A DNA stretch of 64,000 nt from Longimicrobiales bacterium (GCA_028823235.1 JAPKBW010000012.1:1-64000); one strand, 5' to 3'; shown: positions 43,457 through 52,856, counted from the first letter of the stretch. Made by a program: numbers and translations. The notes: generated from the letters alone by a model not told the origin.

Positions 43457-43840
43457 AGGATCCTGGGGGACGGCACCGATGGAAGAACCGGCGTCTACCA
43501 GATGCTCACTATCTCGGATGAAATGAGAGACGAGATATCGGCCGGAGGTTCGGCATCCCGCCTCCGACGCCTGTCCAGGGAAGCCAGCACAGGAACCCTG
43601 GAGTCGGACGCTCGACGTGCAGTAGCGGCGGGGCTCACGCTGCCGCATGAAGTGTCGAGCCTTCTGCTCGCCGAGGCCTCTATCGGACTCCCCTGCTCTC
43701 ACTGCGAGGCGCGCGTCCCTTTCAGCGCGACCGGGTGCCCGCAATGTGGTCTCAGACGAGAGCGCAACTGCGTGTGCGGTCGACCGCTCGACAAGGGTTG
43801 GCGCTACTGCCCCTGGTGTATCCGCCTCGTGAGCAGGTGA
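43457..43840 (+). pseudogene. GspE/PilB C-terminal fragment with zinc ribbon
   Basis: The frame opens at 43433 without a start. From 43472 it reads GTDGRTGVYQMLTISDEMRD, the end of the secretion ATPase (GRTGIYE...TDE type), then SRLSREA-type helix and AAGLTLPHEVSSLLLAEAS. The tail is a double zinc ribbon: CSHCEARVPFSATGCPQCGL, CVCGRPLDKGWRYCPWC. An ATG at 43502 could start a 112-residue protein carrying the zinc ribbon. More likely the orphaned 3' part of the gene whose 5' part is at 39971. Confidence 0.65.
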
Positions 43841-43845
43841 CCACG

Positions 43846-43861
43846 CGGACTTACAAGTCCG
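43846..43861. terminator. Hairpin between convergent genes
   Basis: CGGACTT and AAGTCCG form a seven-pair repeat with a two-base centre between the zinc-ribbon fragment and the racemase gene. No T-run on either side, so termination is a guess. Confidence 0.25.
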
Positions 43862-43900
43862 GGCGCCACTATTGGGATCCAGTGCCCCACCGGAATCATA

Positions 43901-45004
43901 TCAGCCGAACGTCACCACCCGGGTGGTGAGCGACTCGATCCACTCTTCGTCGATCTCAACTCCGATACCAGGACCCGTCGGCACCTGCATCATCCCGTCG
44001 GACACCACGAACTCCGGGGACACGATATCACGAGCCCAGTACCGACTGCTAGCAGAGATGTCGCCAGGAAGAGTGAAGCCCGGCAGAGACGCCAGGGCCA
44101 CGTTGTGCGCGCGGCCAATCCCGGACTCGAGCATCCCACCACACCACACTGGGAGTCCGGCGTCCTGCATCATGTCGTGGATGCGCCGGCTAACGCCGAG
44201 TCCGCCGACGCGGCCCGGCTTGATGTTGATAATCCGACAGCTGCCAAGCTCAAGGGCCAGCTCCGTGTCACCCTCCGACTTAATCGACTCATCGAGGCAG
44301 ACGGGTGTCTCGATCTCTTCCTGGAGGCGCGCATGGTGCAGGAAGTCGTCATAGCGGAGAGGCTGCTCGATCATCGTGAGATCAAGTGCGTCGAGTTCAC
44401 GGAGCCGAGCGACGTCAGCAAGCGTGTACGCCGAGTTGGCGTCTGCCATGAACTTTACGTTGGGGTAGGCGGCTCGAAGGCCACCGAGCATCTCGATGTC
44501 GCGACCCGGTTTCACCTTGATCTTTACGCGGGCATAACCGTCTTCGATGAAGCCAGCGACCTGCTCGTGGAGCGCCTCGTCCGTTGACTTCAGCCCCACG
44601 CTCACACCGACCGAGACCGCTTCGCGCGTACCGCCAAGCTTCTGAGACAGCGACACGCCATCGGCTCGCGCGGCCATGTCCCAGCCTGCCATTTCGACCG
44701 CAGCCTTGGTCATTCCGTGCCCTCGAATCCAGGACACAGGATCAAGAATCTCCTCCGGGCCCTCGACTTCACGCCCGACGATATTGGGGAGAATGTAGTC
44801 GGTCAGGATATGCCACGAGGTATCTGTCGTCTCATAGGAGTAAGCCGGGTCCGGGCCCGAGACGCACTCGCTCCAACCAACCAGCCCCTCTCCCTCGAGT
44901 GTGAGGAGGAGGACCCTGCAGTCTTGCATCCCTCCGCTCGAAATCTCGAAAAACTCTTTGAGGCGAAGTGGGATTTCGCGAAGCGTAGCGCGCTCGATTT
45001 TCAT
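43901..45004 (-). CDS. o-Succinylbenzoate synthase / N-succinylamino-acid racemase
   Basis: 367 residues, enolase superfamily (MLE subgroup). Catalytic lysine in ARVKIKVKPG, metal ligands in FMADANSAY, MIEQPLRYDD and CLDESIKS, second lysine in INIKPGRVGG. OSBS and NSAR activities cannot be told apart by sequence. No menaquinone genes (menD, menB, menE) are nearby, while a GNAT transferase and an M20 deacylase are, which favours N-succinylamino-acid racemisation. Start overlaps the upstream flavoprotein stop (ATGA). Confidence 0.88.
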   Translation of the reverse strand: MKIERATLREIPLRLKEFFEISSGGMQDCRVLLLTLEGEGLVGWSECVSGPDPAYSYETTDTSWHILTDYILPNIVGREVEGPEEILDPVSWIRGHGMTKAAVEMAGWDMAARADGVSLSQKLGGTREAVSVGVSVGLKSTDEALHEQVAGFIEDGYARVKIKVKPGRDIEMLGGLRAAYPNVKFMADANSAYTLADVARLRELDALDLTMIEQPLRYDDFLHHARLQEEIETPVCLDESIKSEGDTELALELGSCRIINIKPGRVGGLGVSRRIHDMMQDAGLPVWCGGMLESGIGRAHNVALASLPGFTLPGDISASSRYWARDIVSPEFVVSDGMMQVPTGPGIGVEIDEEWIESLTTRVVTFG

Positions 45005-46227
45005 GTGGCTCCGTCCATGTGGACCGGTTTGTTTGGAAAAAGGGAGAACACCTCATCGACCTGGTCCCATCCGACGCGGAGGAGAAAGGTCGTGTTCCTG
45101 CCGTACGACTTGCTGCCAAGAATATAGAAGTTCGGCTCAGGATTTCTCAGAGTGTCCGCACCGTGGCTCTCTTGGGCCAGGCAGTCGGCCGACGAGTCCG
45201 AGAGAAGGGCGGAAGCTAACGTCATCGGGCCCGACGTAGCCCAGCACTCATGAACCTGAAGTTGCCGATACATCCTGTCGTCCCCGACCGACCCGGTCAG
45301 CGAGATAATGACATCCACGGTGACCATCTGATCGGCACCGAGGGACACGACGACGCCGTCAGTCGACGTGGTCAGCTCCTCGATTGAGCGGCCTAATCGT
45401 ACATCAAAGGGCGAATCGTCACCGACCGCGAGTGCGAGGGACGTGCGCACGAGCGTGCCACGTGATCCAAGGGGATCGTCCTCAATCGCACTGAATGTGG
45501 GCGACGGATTCCGAATGATCCATGTAACACGAGTCTCAGGTTCAGCCTCAACAATTTTCGCCAGTGAGATCGCCGCCGTCTGCGCCGAGTGCCCAGCCCC
45601 CACAAGGAGAATTCGCAGACCCGCCCAGCGGTCGGGAGAGTGAGAGACCGAGCCGGTGTCAAAATCCGGGAGCTGTCGGATGATGTGCTCGTCAGCAGCT
45701 TTCTCCCCTGGCGCCCCTACTCCGCCCTTGCCTAGCGCATTTGGTCGGTCGTACGTGCCGGTACAGTCGAGCACGACGTCAGCGAACTCGATACGCTCGC
45801 TGCCTTTCGAGTCGCGGATAAGCAATCGGAACGGAGGTGCCGCGCGTGCCGCGGTACCGATCTCGTCGCTCTTCAGCAGTCCCTCACGCCCGATTTCGAT
45901 GACCCTGCTGTCCGGACGCAAACACGGCCCGACGTCAGGCAACTCCGAGACGGGTCTCAACACCTGGTCGACAAGCTCAGTACCTGTCGGACACCTTTCC
46001 CCGGATGGAACCACTTGTCCCGAGTCCTCGAGAGCCTTCCGCATGCGCTCGGACACACTCATGTCCCAGTGCGTGAAGAGACGAACATGCCCCCACTGTC
46101 TCACATTGCTCGCAGCCTCCTGGCCCGCTTCGAAGATCCGAAACGATCGTCCGGCTGCGACGGCCGCGAGCGCCGCCTCGAGTCCGACAGGGCCGGCTCC
46201 CAGTATGGCGATCTCAGGATAACTCAC
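45001..46227 (-). CDS. FAD/NAD(P)-binding oxidoreductase
   Basis: 408 residues from GTG at 46227, overlapping the GNAT stop (GTGA); longer frames run into GNAT. Two Rossmann motifs: IAILGAGPVGLEAALAAVAA for FAD and GLRILLVGAGHSAQTAAISL for NAD(P), with a FADVVLDCTGTYDRP return strand. This resembles the TrkA/CzcO-like flavin monooxygenase group. Reaction unknown. Being coupled on both sides inside the racemase cluster, it may oxidise an amino-acid derivative; I have no residue evidence for that. Confidence 0.82.
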   Translation of the reverse strand: MSYPEIAILGAGPVGLEAALAAVAAGRSFRIFEAGQEAASNVRQWGHVRLFTHWDMSVSERMRKALEDSGQVVPSGERCPTGTELVDQVLRPVSELPDVGPCLRPDSRVIEIGREGLLKSDEIGTAARAAPPFRLLIRDSKGSERIEFADVVLDCTGTYDRPNALGKGGVGAPGEKAADEHIIRQLPDFDTGSVSHSPDRWAGLRILLVGAGHSAQTAAISLAKIVEAEPETRVTWIIRNPSPTFSAIEDDPLGSRGTLVRTSLALAVGDDSPFDVRLGRSIEELTTSTDGVVVSLGADQMVTVDVIISLTGSVGDDRMYRQLQVHECWATSGPMTLASALLSDSSADCLAQESHGADTLRNPEPNFYILGSKSYGRNTTFLLRVGWDQVDEVFSLFPNKPVHMDGAT

Positions 46228-47054
46228 TCGCACTCGGTTGAAGCAACCAGCACGTAGGTGGAGGCACGCTCTCCTCGCTCGAATTCTCTCACTTCGTAGC
46301 CACGACTCAGGTAGTACGTGAAAGCTGCGCGCGTAGCGTGCCGCCACTCGATCGCCAACTCGAGGTCATCTCGCATCAGAGCGGTGATGTCCGAAGGAAT
46401 CGCCACCGCGACGCTTTCGTTCCTCGACAGCTCGTTCCGCACCGGCCTCAGGCGACCATCCGTTTCGACGGCTTCAACCGCGAACGGAACCGGACCCGCC
46501 TCGACCGGAGCGAACGAAGACCGACCATCCAGTCGCCCCTCGACTCGCTCCGAAGAGAGTTCCCACAGGGCGATGAACCGATCAGTGCCGATGCCTCGAT
46601 GCAGCGGGGAGTCCGTATCCCCATACATGTTCTCTTCGTACTCCCGCACAACCGCACCCAGTCGGGTGAGGTTCAGGTGCGCATTTCGTGACTGGAGGGG
46701 GTCGAAGGTCCAGTACATCCTGTCGACGCCCACCTTCCTGACCCGATCTCTCTGATACGCCTTAAGTCGTCGCCCCAGCCCCGTGTCACGAAGCCCAGGC
46801 CGTACTGCAAGCATGTCCGACCAGTGCGCCAACTCCCCGCGACGCACACCCGTCATCCCGAACACAAAGCCCACCAGTTCGCCATGCGCATCGTAGGCGC
46901 CAGCAGCCACACCTCCGAGAATCTGGGCGACTTTCAGAATCGCTGGCGAGACCCTCTCCGAAAAACCGACACCCCACGTCGCCTCCTGAAGATCGACGCA
47001 GGCACAATATTCCTCGATCGAGGAAAAGTCGCGAATGGTATAGGGCTCCGTCAC
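46224..47054 (-). CDS. GNAT N-acyltransferase
   Basis: 276 residues from GTG at 47054, overlapping the preceding gene. N-terminal GNAT core: VAAGAYDAHGELVGFVFGMT, LAVRPGLRDTGLGRRLKAYQRD for acyl-CoA binding, and MYWTFDPLQSRNAHLNLTRLG, a signature of the COG3375 type. The C-terminal 100 residues form a second lobe. In Geobacillus, NSAR sits with a GNAT succinyltransferase and a deacylase in a D-to-L amino-acid conversion pathway; the same role is inferred here. Confidence 0.85.
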   Translation of the reverse strand: MTEPYTIRDFSSIEEYCACVDLQEATWGVGFSERVSPAILKVAQILGGVAAGAYDAHGELVGFVFGMTGVRRGELAHWSDMLAVRPGLRDTGLGRRLKAYQRDRVRKVGVDRMYWTFDPLQSRNAHLNLTRLGAVVREYEENMYGDTDSPLHRGIGTDRFIALWELSSERVEGRLDGRSSFAPVEAGPVPFAVEAVETDGRLRPVRNELSRNESVAVAIPSDITALMRDDLELAIEWRHATRAAFTYYLSRGYEVREFERGERASTYVLVASTECE

Positions 47055-47437
47055 TTGTCCCCTCTCGATCCGATCGCAGGCTCCAGCCGCCGATAAAGGC
47101 TCCCGGAGATGTCGAAAGGAATCTCTTCGCTAGTCGGAACGAAGGGTTTCATCCCCAGCCTGTGACCCTCGAACATCCCGTGGCCAAGGTGCCTGAGAGG
47201 CAGGAGGTCTTTCGAGAAACACGACTTCGAGGTCAGCGCCCCAAAGCAGCTTCCCCCTGTCACCGAAAGCATAAGCAGGTCTTCGCCGAGCTCCTCGTGC
47301 GTACCGGCGGCTTCGGGCGTGGCAAAACGCCGGGCGACGGCTCCGACAAGCATATCTCCCGCCATGGACATGCACATTGGTCCAGCGGCGAGCTCGAACT
47401 TCTCCGCCTCGCCGTCCCTCGGTAGCACCTCAACCAC
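47051..47437 (-). CDS. Hypothetical protein of racemase cluster
   Basis: 128 residues from GTG at 47437 with GGGAGA eight bases before it. Four-base overlap (GTGA) with GNAT supports translation. Sequence carries several methionines and cysteines (GPMCMSMAGDMLVG, LSVTGGSCFGALTSKSCF) and GHGMFEGHRLGMKPF. No known domain, signal or membrane helix seen. Starts the tightly coupled part of the operon, 105 bases after the M20 stop. Confidence 0.6.
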   Translation of the reverse strand: MVEVLPRDGEAEKFELAAGPMCMSMAGDMLVGAVARRFATPEAAGTHEELGEDLLMLSVTGGSCFGALTSKSCFSKDLLPLRHLGHGMFEGHRLGMKPFVPTSEEIPFDISGSLYRRLEPAIGSRGDK

Positions 47438-47542
47438 GGCTATAGTCTCCCGTCCCCCATGTCGCTCTCTCCACGGGTTCGTATGGGAAAGGTCAAGCTG
47501 GCAGCTCCGCGATGCGCGTTACCGAACCGAACAGAACCGGAC

Positions 47543-48757
47543 TCATGATTCGCCGTCCTCAGCCATAAATGCGGAGTTGTCGACCGGCGCCATAAGGAGC
47601 CGGGCCAAAATTGCGCATCGGTCGAGTGATGGATCGATGACGATGTGTTCGTGGTCAGCGTGCGCCCCATCCCCCACACAGCCGAGGCCATCGAGTGTGG
47701 CAGTAAAAAGGCTGGTCGTGTTCCCGTCGGAGCCTCCGCCTGCCAAGGTGTGATCCAGGTCAAATCCGAGGTCGGCTCCCGCCTCCTGAGCTAGCTCCCA
47801 AAGACGGATATTCCTCGCAGTCCGCTCCAGGGGAGCGATGCGGACGCCTCCACTGACTTCCAGACTGACGCCTGCTGTCACAGGTTCGGTCGCCTTGAGC
47901 AGCCGCTCAACCTCCCTGCCATCCTCCGACGTCACGACCCGCACATCCACCACGCAACGGGCGTCGGCGGCGACTACGTTGGGTCGAGTTCCGCCATCGA
48001 TCAGTCCGACGTTCAGCGTACGGCCAAGTTTCGGCGCATTCAGTGCGTTCACCTGCTGAATGACGTGTGAGAGCTCAAGTATTGCACTGGCGCCCGCCTC
48101 GGGATCAAGCCCAGCATGTGCCGCTCGGCCTCGGACGACAATCTCGAACTGACCCACGCCCTTTCGGGCCGTCTTGATAAGGCCCGACGGGCCCAGCGAG
48201 GGCTCTAGTACGAGGGCACGGCTCGCCTGACGCGCCAGGCGCCTGACATGTCGTTTTGAATCGGGGCTTCCCACTTCCTCGTCGGCGTTCACGAAGATCA
48301 CCGGGGAGAGCGAAGGCTCGACGCCAAGGTCCCGCAGCGCACGCAAGGCGAAGATGATCTGGGTCAGACCACCCTTCATGTCGAGCGTTCCTGGGCCGTA
48401 CAGCCTCCCTCCGTCAGTGTGGACGGGCATGCGCTCGAGCGTATGGAGCGGCCAGACAGTGTCACTATGCCCCATAAGGAGCTGGGTCGGAGCACCACGA
48501 CGCCGACGCTTCGGCACCGCAAGTAAGTGGTTTCCACTCACTCGTCCGGGCACGATACGCACGTCGAAACCCAACTCCTCGAAGGCAGGGCCAATCAGAG
48601 CGTGAACGTCGCCTTGAGTCTCCGGATGGTCCGTTGGTGACTCAACTCGACACAATGTGGTGAGAAAGTCGACGAATTCATCTCTCATCCCTCGAACCAG
48701 GTCGAGTGTCCGTTTTCCGTCTTCCGTCGCCCGCGCCGGGTCATGTAGGATGCTCAT
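47543..48757 (-). CDS. M20 family metallopeptidase / deacylase
   Basis: 404 residues from ATG at 48757 (another ATG at 48778). Dinuclear zinc hydrolase of the carboxypeptidase G2/ArgE/DapE group: LLMGHSDTVWPLH, GPGTLDMKGG, catalytic NADEEVGS, dimerisation domain with RGRAAHAGLDPE, and GGGSDGNTTS. Removes N-acyl groups from amino acids or cleaves C-terminal residues. As it leads the racemase operon, an N-succinyl amino-acid desuccinylase role is plausible. Begins 57 bases after the glcF stop, so it may also be read from the glycolate operon. Confidence 0.88.
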   Translation of the reverse strand: MSILHDPARATEDGKRTLDLVRGMRDEFVDFLTTLCRVESPTDHPETQGDVHALIGPAFEELGFDVRIVPGRVSGNHLLAVPKRRRRGAPTQLLMGHSDTVWPLHTLERMPVHTDGGRLYGPGTLDMKGGLTQIIFALRALRDLGVEPSLSPVIFVNADEEVGSPDSKRHVRRLARQASRALVLEPSLGPSGLIKTARKGVGQFEIVVRGRAAHAGLDPEAGASAILELSHVIQQVNALNAPKLGRTLNVGLIDGGTRPNVVAADARCVVDVRVVTSEDGREVERLLKATEPVTAGVSLEVSGGVRIAPLERTARNIRLWELAQEAGADLGFDLDHTLAGGGSDGNTTSLFTATLDGLGCVGDGAHADHEHIVIDPSLDRCAILARLLMAPVDNSAFMAEDGES

Positions 48758-48814
48758 GTCAGCGTGACCACCCACCATGGGAGGGGAAAGCAGGCGTCTC
48801 GATTTCTGTCATGC

Positions 48815-50164
48815 TCACTGATAATATCCTGCCTTTTCGTAGCTCTCGTCGAGAAGTTCGACTGGGTGCACGACAGCACCGGACTGTCCCTGGATGCGCA
48901 GGCCCGCCCCAATCTGCATCATGCAGCCCGGGTTCGGGGTGCAAGCGACATCCGCTTGCTCAGCACGGACTGCCTTAATTTTGTCTCCTCCGATCTGGCC
49001 GCCTAGGTCAGGATGAGTCATTCCATAGATGCCCGCCCCTCCGCAACACTCGTCAGCTTGCTGGACGACTCGCACCTCGACACCCGGGATCGCGGCAAGT
49101 ACGTCGAGAGGCGCCGACTCGACCCCCTGAGCGTGCAGCAGGTGGCAGGGGTGGTCGTACGCGACACTGCACAACACCTCCGCGCCCCGACGGGGCCCGG
49201 CCACCGCCAGCAGTTCGGTTACGTCGCGTACTCGCTCGCTGAATGCACGTGCACGAGAGGCGTACACAGCGTCTTGCTCGAGCAGCGTGCCGTACTCCTT
49301 CATCGCCGCACCGCAGCCGGCTGCATTCACCGCCACACGATCAGTCCCAGCGGCCTCGAAAGCATCGATGTTGCGACGAGCGAGCCGCCTCGCACCCTCG
49401 AGGTCACCCCCATGCGCATGCAAGGCTCCGCAGCAATCCTGCCCCAGAGCATCACAAATCACGTACCCATTCGCGTATAACGTACGCGCTGTCGCGTCGT
49501 TGACCCGGCCGTACAAGCCCGCTTGAACGCATCCATGCAGCACCGCGACCGAGCCCAACTCGGCACTCGCATCGGCTTCGCCATTCCTCGCAACCGGCGG
49601 AACCACCAGCCGGCTTGAGGCGGTCCTCGAGTCCTCGCTGGCCGCCAGCATAGCCAGTGCGAGGCGCACGGTACCGAGCGCTCCCTGACTAGGAAGGACA
49701 CGCACGCCGAAAGCGGCGAGCCCTGAGGCTCGCACCAGGCGACCTCCGAGAAAGAAGGGTCGTCGGATCCAGGCTGACCCCATAACCGTGAGGAGGGCCC
49801 GGGTCAGCACACTAGGGGGTTTCACATTAGTGGCGACGTCTCGAGCCAGCTCGAGAAGGGTCCCGTACTCGACCCCCGATGGGCACACGGGCTCGCAGGC
49901 GCGACACCCGAGACACCTGTCGATGTGCGTCTGAAAAGCTGTTGACGACGCATCGAGGCGCCCTTCCACGACAGCTTTCATCAGGTGTAAGCGGCCGCGC
50001 GGCGAGTCGTTTTCGTCCCCTAGACGATTATACGTCGGGCAAGCAGGGAGACAGAAGCCACAATGCACGCATGGCAGTAAACGCTCGCGTTGCGCGTCGA
50101 GTGCCACGGACAAGCGGTCAGCCGCGGACCCCGTTTCCGACGTGGTCTCGTGCGAGGCATTCAT
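48815..50164 (-). CDS. glcF: Glycolate oxidase iron-sulfur subunit
   Basis: 449 residues. Two 4Fe-4S ferredoxin motifs near the N-terminus: CVHCGFCLPACPTY and CLGCRACEPVCPSG, then two CCG-type domains (GQDCCGALHAHGG, ADECCGGAGIYGM) each preceded by a Cys-containing strand. Transfers electrons from GlcD/E flavins to the quinone pool. Start at 50164 overlaps the glcE stop (ATGA). A third Cys-rich site (ACTPNPGCMMQIGAGL) ends the protein as in the family. Confidence 0.94.
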   Translation of the reverse strand: MNASHETTSETGSAADRLSVALDAQRERLLPCVHCGFCLPACPTYNRLGDENDSPRGRLHLMKAVVEGRLDASSTAFQTHIDRCLGCRACEPVCPSGVEYGTLLELARDVATNVKPPSVLTRALLTVMGSAWIRRPFFLGGRLVRASGLAAFGVRVLPSQGALGTVRLALAMLAASEDSRTASSRLVVPPVARNGEADASAELGSVAVLHGCVQAGLYGRVNDATARTLYANGYVICDALGQDCCGALHAHGGDLEGARRLARRNIDAFEAAGTDRVAVNAAGCGAAMKEYGTLLEQDAVYASRARAFSERVRDVTELLAVAGPRRGAEVLCSVAYDHPCHLLHAQGVESAPLDVLAAIPGVEVRVVQQADECCGGAGIYGMTHPDLGGQIGGDKIKAVRAEQADVACTPNPGCMMQIGAGLRIQGQSGAVVHPVELLDESYEKAGYYQ

Positions 50165-51399
50165 GCGGAACGTTGCCCGCGAGCCGGCCACATGACACCG
50201 GCCGGATCGAACGCAGTCCTTAGCCGATCAGTCAAATCTGCCTCGTCTGGCGACAGGCCACTCCCTAAGCCTGCCGAGCCATGCGGTCCCTCGGCACGAA
50301 TAACTCGGAGCGCGCCCCCGAGGGCCTCCAGCTGCAGCGTGGCTCGGCCCAGGGCGTCGGGGTCGGTCCCGGCAAGCCCGATTCGCGCTCTGCCCGCATA
50401 GACGTCAACCAGAATCCCGACGGGGTCCAGCAAGCTCACCGCACCCAGGAGATCTGCGAGACGAGAAGGATAAGCCGAGACTTCGATACAGCACGGCGCA
50501 TCCGCACCCCGATCCCTGATGTCAGGGAGGAGCGCGTTGGGGGTGCTGACCTCTTCGAATAGCTGGCCAACATGTGCCTCGAGCGTCGCACGATCGGCCG
50601 CGACCGTGGAAGGCGCCCCATGAAGCCTCAAGACCAGGCCGGCCGATCCGGCGAGCTTGGACGTTCCGTCAACGAGAACAATGGATGCCGGCATGACAGG
50701 AGCGGTCGTAACCCGCTGCGCGGCTTCTGCCAGATCGTCGATGCTCGACGCGGTGAGCGCCAGCACAAGTTCCACCGCAGGCTCGGGGTACGCCCGCAGG
50801 CAGACGGATGTCATAACAGCTAGAGTGCCTGCGCTCCCCACCATGGGCTTGATGAGGTCGTAACCCGCAACATTTTTCACGACCCTGCCACCCAGTCTGA
50901 GGACTCGACCGTCGCCGGTGACGACGGTCATCCCGAGAACGTGATTGCGAAGCTCGCCATACCCCATCCATAGCGACCCTGATTCCCCCAGTGCGACGAG
51001 ACCGCCCAGAGATCGGTCCTCGACCCTGGGAGGATTGAACGGGGCCCATTGTCGGTTCTCGCGAAGCACTCGGTCTATTGTCGTGGAGGGAGTTCCGGCG
51101 CCCGCAGTGACGGTGAGGTCGGCTGCTTCATAGATCTCCACCCCCGACAGTCGGCTCGTGGACACTGCGACGTACGGATGATCCTCAGGCACCGCAGGCA
51201 AGCGGCTACCTCCACAGAACGGGAGCACGCCCACGGCTTCTCTGGAAGCCCACTTCATGATCTCTGCGACTTCGTCTGCTGAGGCCGGGGCAACCACGCT
51301 CATGGGCTCTGCGCTGAAGCTGGTCGCAGATGCCGCATCAGAGCCTGCTGTCACGGTTTCGGCCGACAGCGTGTTCTCCAGCGCCCGCACTCGCGTCAC
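50161..51399 (-). CDS. glcE: Glycolate oxidase FAD-binding subunit GlcE
   Basis: 412 residues from GTG at 51399, overlapping the glcD stop (GTGA). PCMH-type FAD domain (VLPFCGGSRLPAVPE, LTVTAGAGTPSTTIDRVL, RSLGGLVALGESG, RVVKNVAGYDLIKPMVGSAG) with a shorter C-terminal domain than GlcD. Works with GlcD and GlcF in glycolate oxidation at the inner membrane. Confidence 0.93.
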   Translation of the reverse strand: MTRVRALENTLSAETVTAGSDAASATSFSAEPMSVVAPASADEVAEIMKWASREAVGVLPFCGGSRLPAVPEDHPYVAVSTSRLSGVEIYEAADLTVTAGAGTPSTTIDRVLRENRQWAPFNPPRVEDRSLGGLVALGESGSLWMGYGELRNHVLGMTVVTGDGRVLRLGGRVVKNVAGYDLIKPMVGSAGTLAVMTSVCLRAYPEPAVELVLALTASSIDDLAEAAQRVTTAPVMPASIVLVDGTSKLAGSAGLVLRLHGAPSTVAADRATLEAHVGQLFEEVSTPNALLPDIRDRGADAPCCIEVSAYPSRLADLLGAVSLLDPVGILVDVYAGRARIGLAGTDPDALGRATLQLEALGGALRVIRAEGPHGSAGLGSGLSPDEADLTDRLRTAFDPAGVMWPARGQRSA

Positions 51400-52856
51400 G
51401 TGGTGACCTCCAACACGGAGGATCCAGAACCCACCTCTGCAAAGGGGGGGGCAGCCTCCACTTCATCCGGCAAGACCTTCCCCGGATTGAACAGACCATC
51501 GGGATCGAAGACACGCCGCACACGCCGCAGCATGGCAAGCTCCTGCTCGTTGTGGACAAGGTCCATGTAGACACGCTTGTCTACACCTACGCCGTGCTCC
51601 CCCGTGATCGTCCCGCCGACGTCGACACACAGCTGCATGATCGCTTTCGACGCGGCCTCGACACTCGCCAGCTCATCGGGATCGTGGCGGTCGAAGAGCA
51701 GGTTGGGGTGAAGGTTCCCATCACCAGCGTGGAAAACGTTTGCAATCTTCAGTTGGTACCTCTCCCCGATAGCCGCGATCTGTGCAAGGACCTCAGGGAG
51801 CCGTGTTCGAGGAACCGTGGCGTCCTGGACGAGCAGGTCCGGTGCGATCCGGCCCATCGCACCAAACGCTTTCTTCCGCCCCTTCCACAGGGCGACACGT
51901 TCGGCCTCGGACGTGGCCCTGCGTACTTCACGAGCTCCCGCATTGAGGCAGCAGGCAGCTGCACGATCTGCGTCATCACTGAGCCCTGCCTCGGTACCAT
52001 CGAACTCGATGACCAGAGCAGCGCCCGCATCAGTCGGGTAACCCGCGGCAAACACGCTAGCCTCTACCGCCTCGATTGTGGCACGGTCCACGATCTCGAC
52101 TGCAGCGGGCAGGAGGCCAGAAGCCATGATCTCAGTCACAGCATGGCCAGCCGCCTCCATGGTGTCGAAGATGCCGAGGAGCGTCCGAACGCCCTGGGCA
52201 ACCGGAAGCAATCGAACTTCGATCTCGGTCGCGATTCCAAAGCAGCCTTCGGAGCCGACGAACAGGCCAACCAGATCAAGTCCCCTTGCTGCGGCTCTAC
52301 CCGCGCCCCCCAACCTGACAACTCGACCGCCCGCGAGCACGATCGTCAGGCCCGTCACGTAGCGGGCTGTCACGCCGTACTTCAGGCAATGCGGACCACC
52401 GGAGTTCTCGGCCACGTTTCCGCCCAGCGTACAAGTACTTTGAGAGGACGGATCCGGCGCGTAGTAGAGCCCAAAAGGCTGTGTCGCCTCCGTCAGCCGC
52501 GCGTTAATCACGCCGGGCTGCACGCGCGCCAGACGATTGGCCGTATCGATGGTCTGGATCTGATTCATCCTAGCAGTTCCGACGATCACGCCGTCAGCGG
52601 TCGGCAGCGCTCCCCCCGACAACCCGGTCCCCGCACCTCGAGGCACGATCTCGATGCCCTCGACGTGAAGCAGGCGAACGACCGCTGCCACCTCTTCGGT
52701 GCTGGCAGGGAGCACAACGGCTCGGGGTGTCACCCGGTACTGAGTCAGCCCGTCTGATTCGTACACCATCAATCGGTCTGCATCAGTAATTACGTGATCC
52801 GCGCCCACGATTTCTCGGAGCGCCGCGACGATACTAGGAGCCAAGGGACAAGTCAT
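51396..52856 (-). CDS. glcD: Glycolate oxidase subunit GlcD
   Basis: 486 residues. PCMH FAD-binding domain with IVPRGAGTGLSGGALPTADG, RVQPGVINARL, STCTLGGNVAENSGGPHCLK and FVGSEGCFGIATEIEVRLLP, then FAD-oxidase C domain (NVFHAGDGNLHPNLLFD, TITGEHGVGVDKRVYM). The HxGDGNxH motif and the terminal GEHG are family hallmarks. Oxidises glycolate or D-lactate; the GlcD/E/F set favours glycolate. First of three coupled genes, 46 bases after an MBL gene. Confidence 0.94.
   Translation of the reverse strand: MTCPLAPSIVAALREIVGADHVITDADRLMVYESDGLTQYRVTPRAVVLPASTEEVAAVVRLLHVEGIEIVPRGAGTGLSGGALPTADGVIVGTARMNQIQTIDTANRLARVQPGVINARLTEATQPFGLYYAPDPSSQSTCTLGGNVAENSGGPHCLKYGVTARYVTGLTIVLAGGRVVRLGGAGRAAARGLDLVGLFVGSEGCFGIATEIEVRLLPVAQGVRTLLGIFDTMEAAGHAVTEIMASGLLPAAVEIVDRATIEAVEASVFAAGYPTDAGAALVIEFDGTEAGLSDDADRAAACCLNAGAREVRRATSEAERVALWKGRKKAFGAMGRIAPDLLVQDATVPRTRLPEVLAQIAAIGERYQLKIANVFHAGDGNLHPNLLFDRHDPDELASVEAASKAIMQLCVDVGGTITGEHGVGVDKRVYMDLVHNEQELAMLRRVRRVFDPDGLFNPGKVLPDEVEAAPPFAEVGSGSSVLEVTT

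Noticed and set aside
43841-43870. tRNA-like hairpin between convergent genes
   Set aside because: A single stem only; no acceptor, anticodon and T-arm arrangement could be built.
51330-52757. Open frame of 475 codons on the plus strand
   Set aside because: Antisense to glcD, which has full family motifs; the plus-strand product has none.
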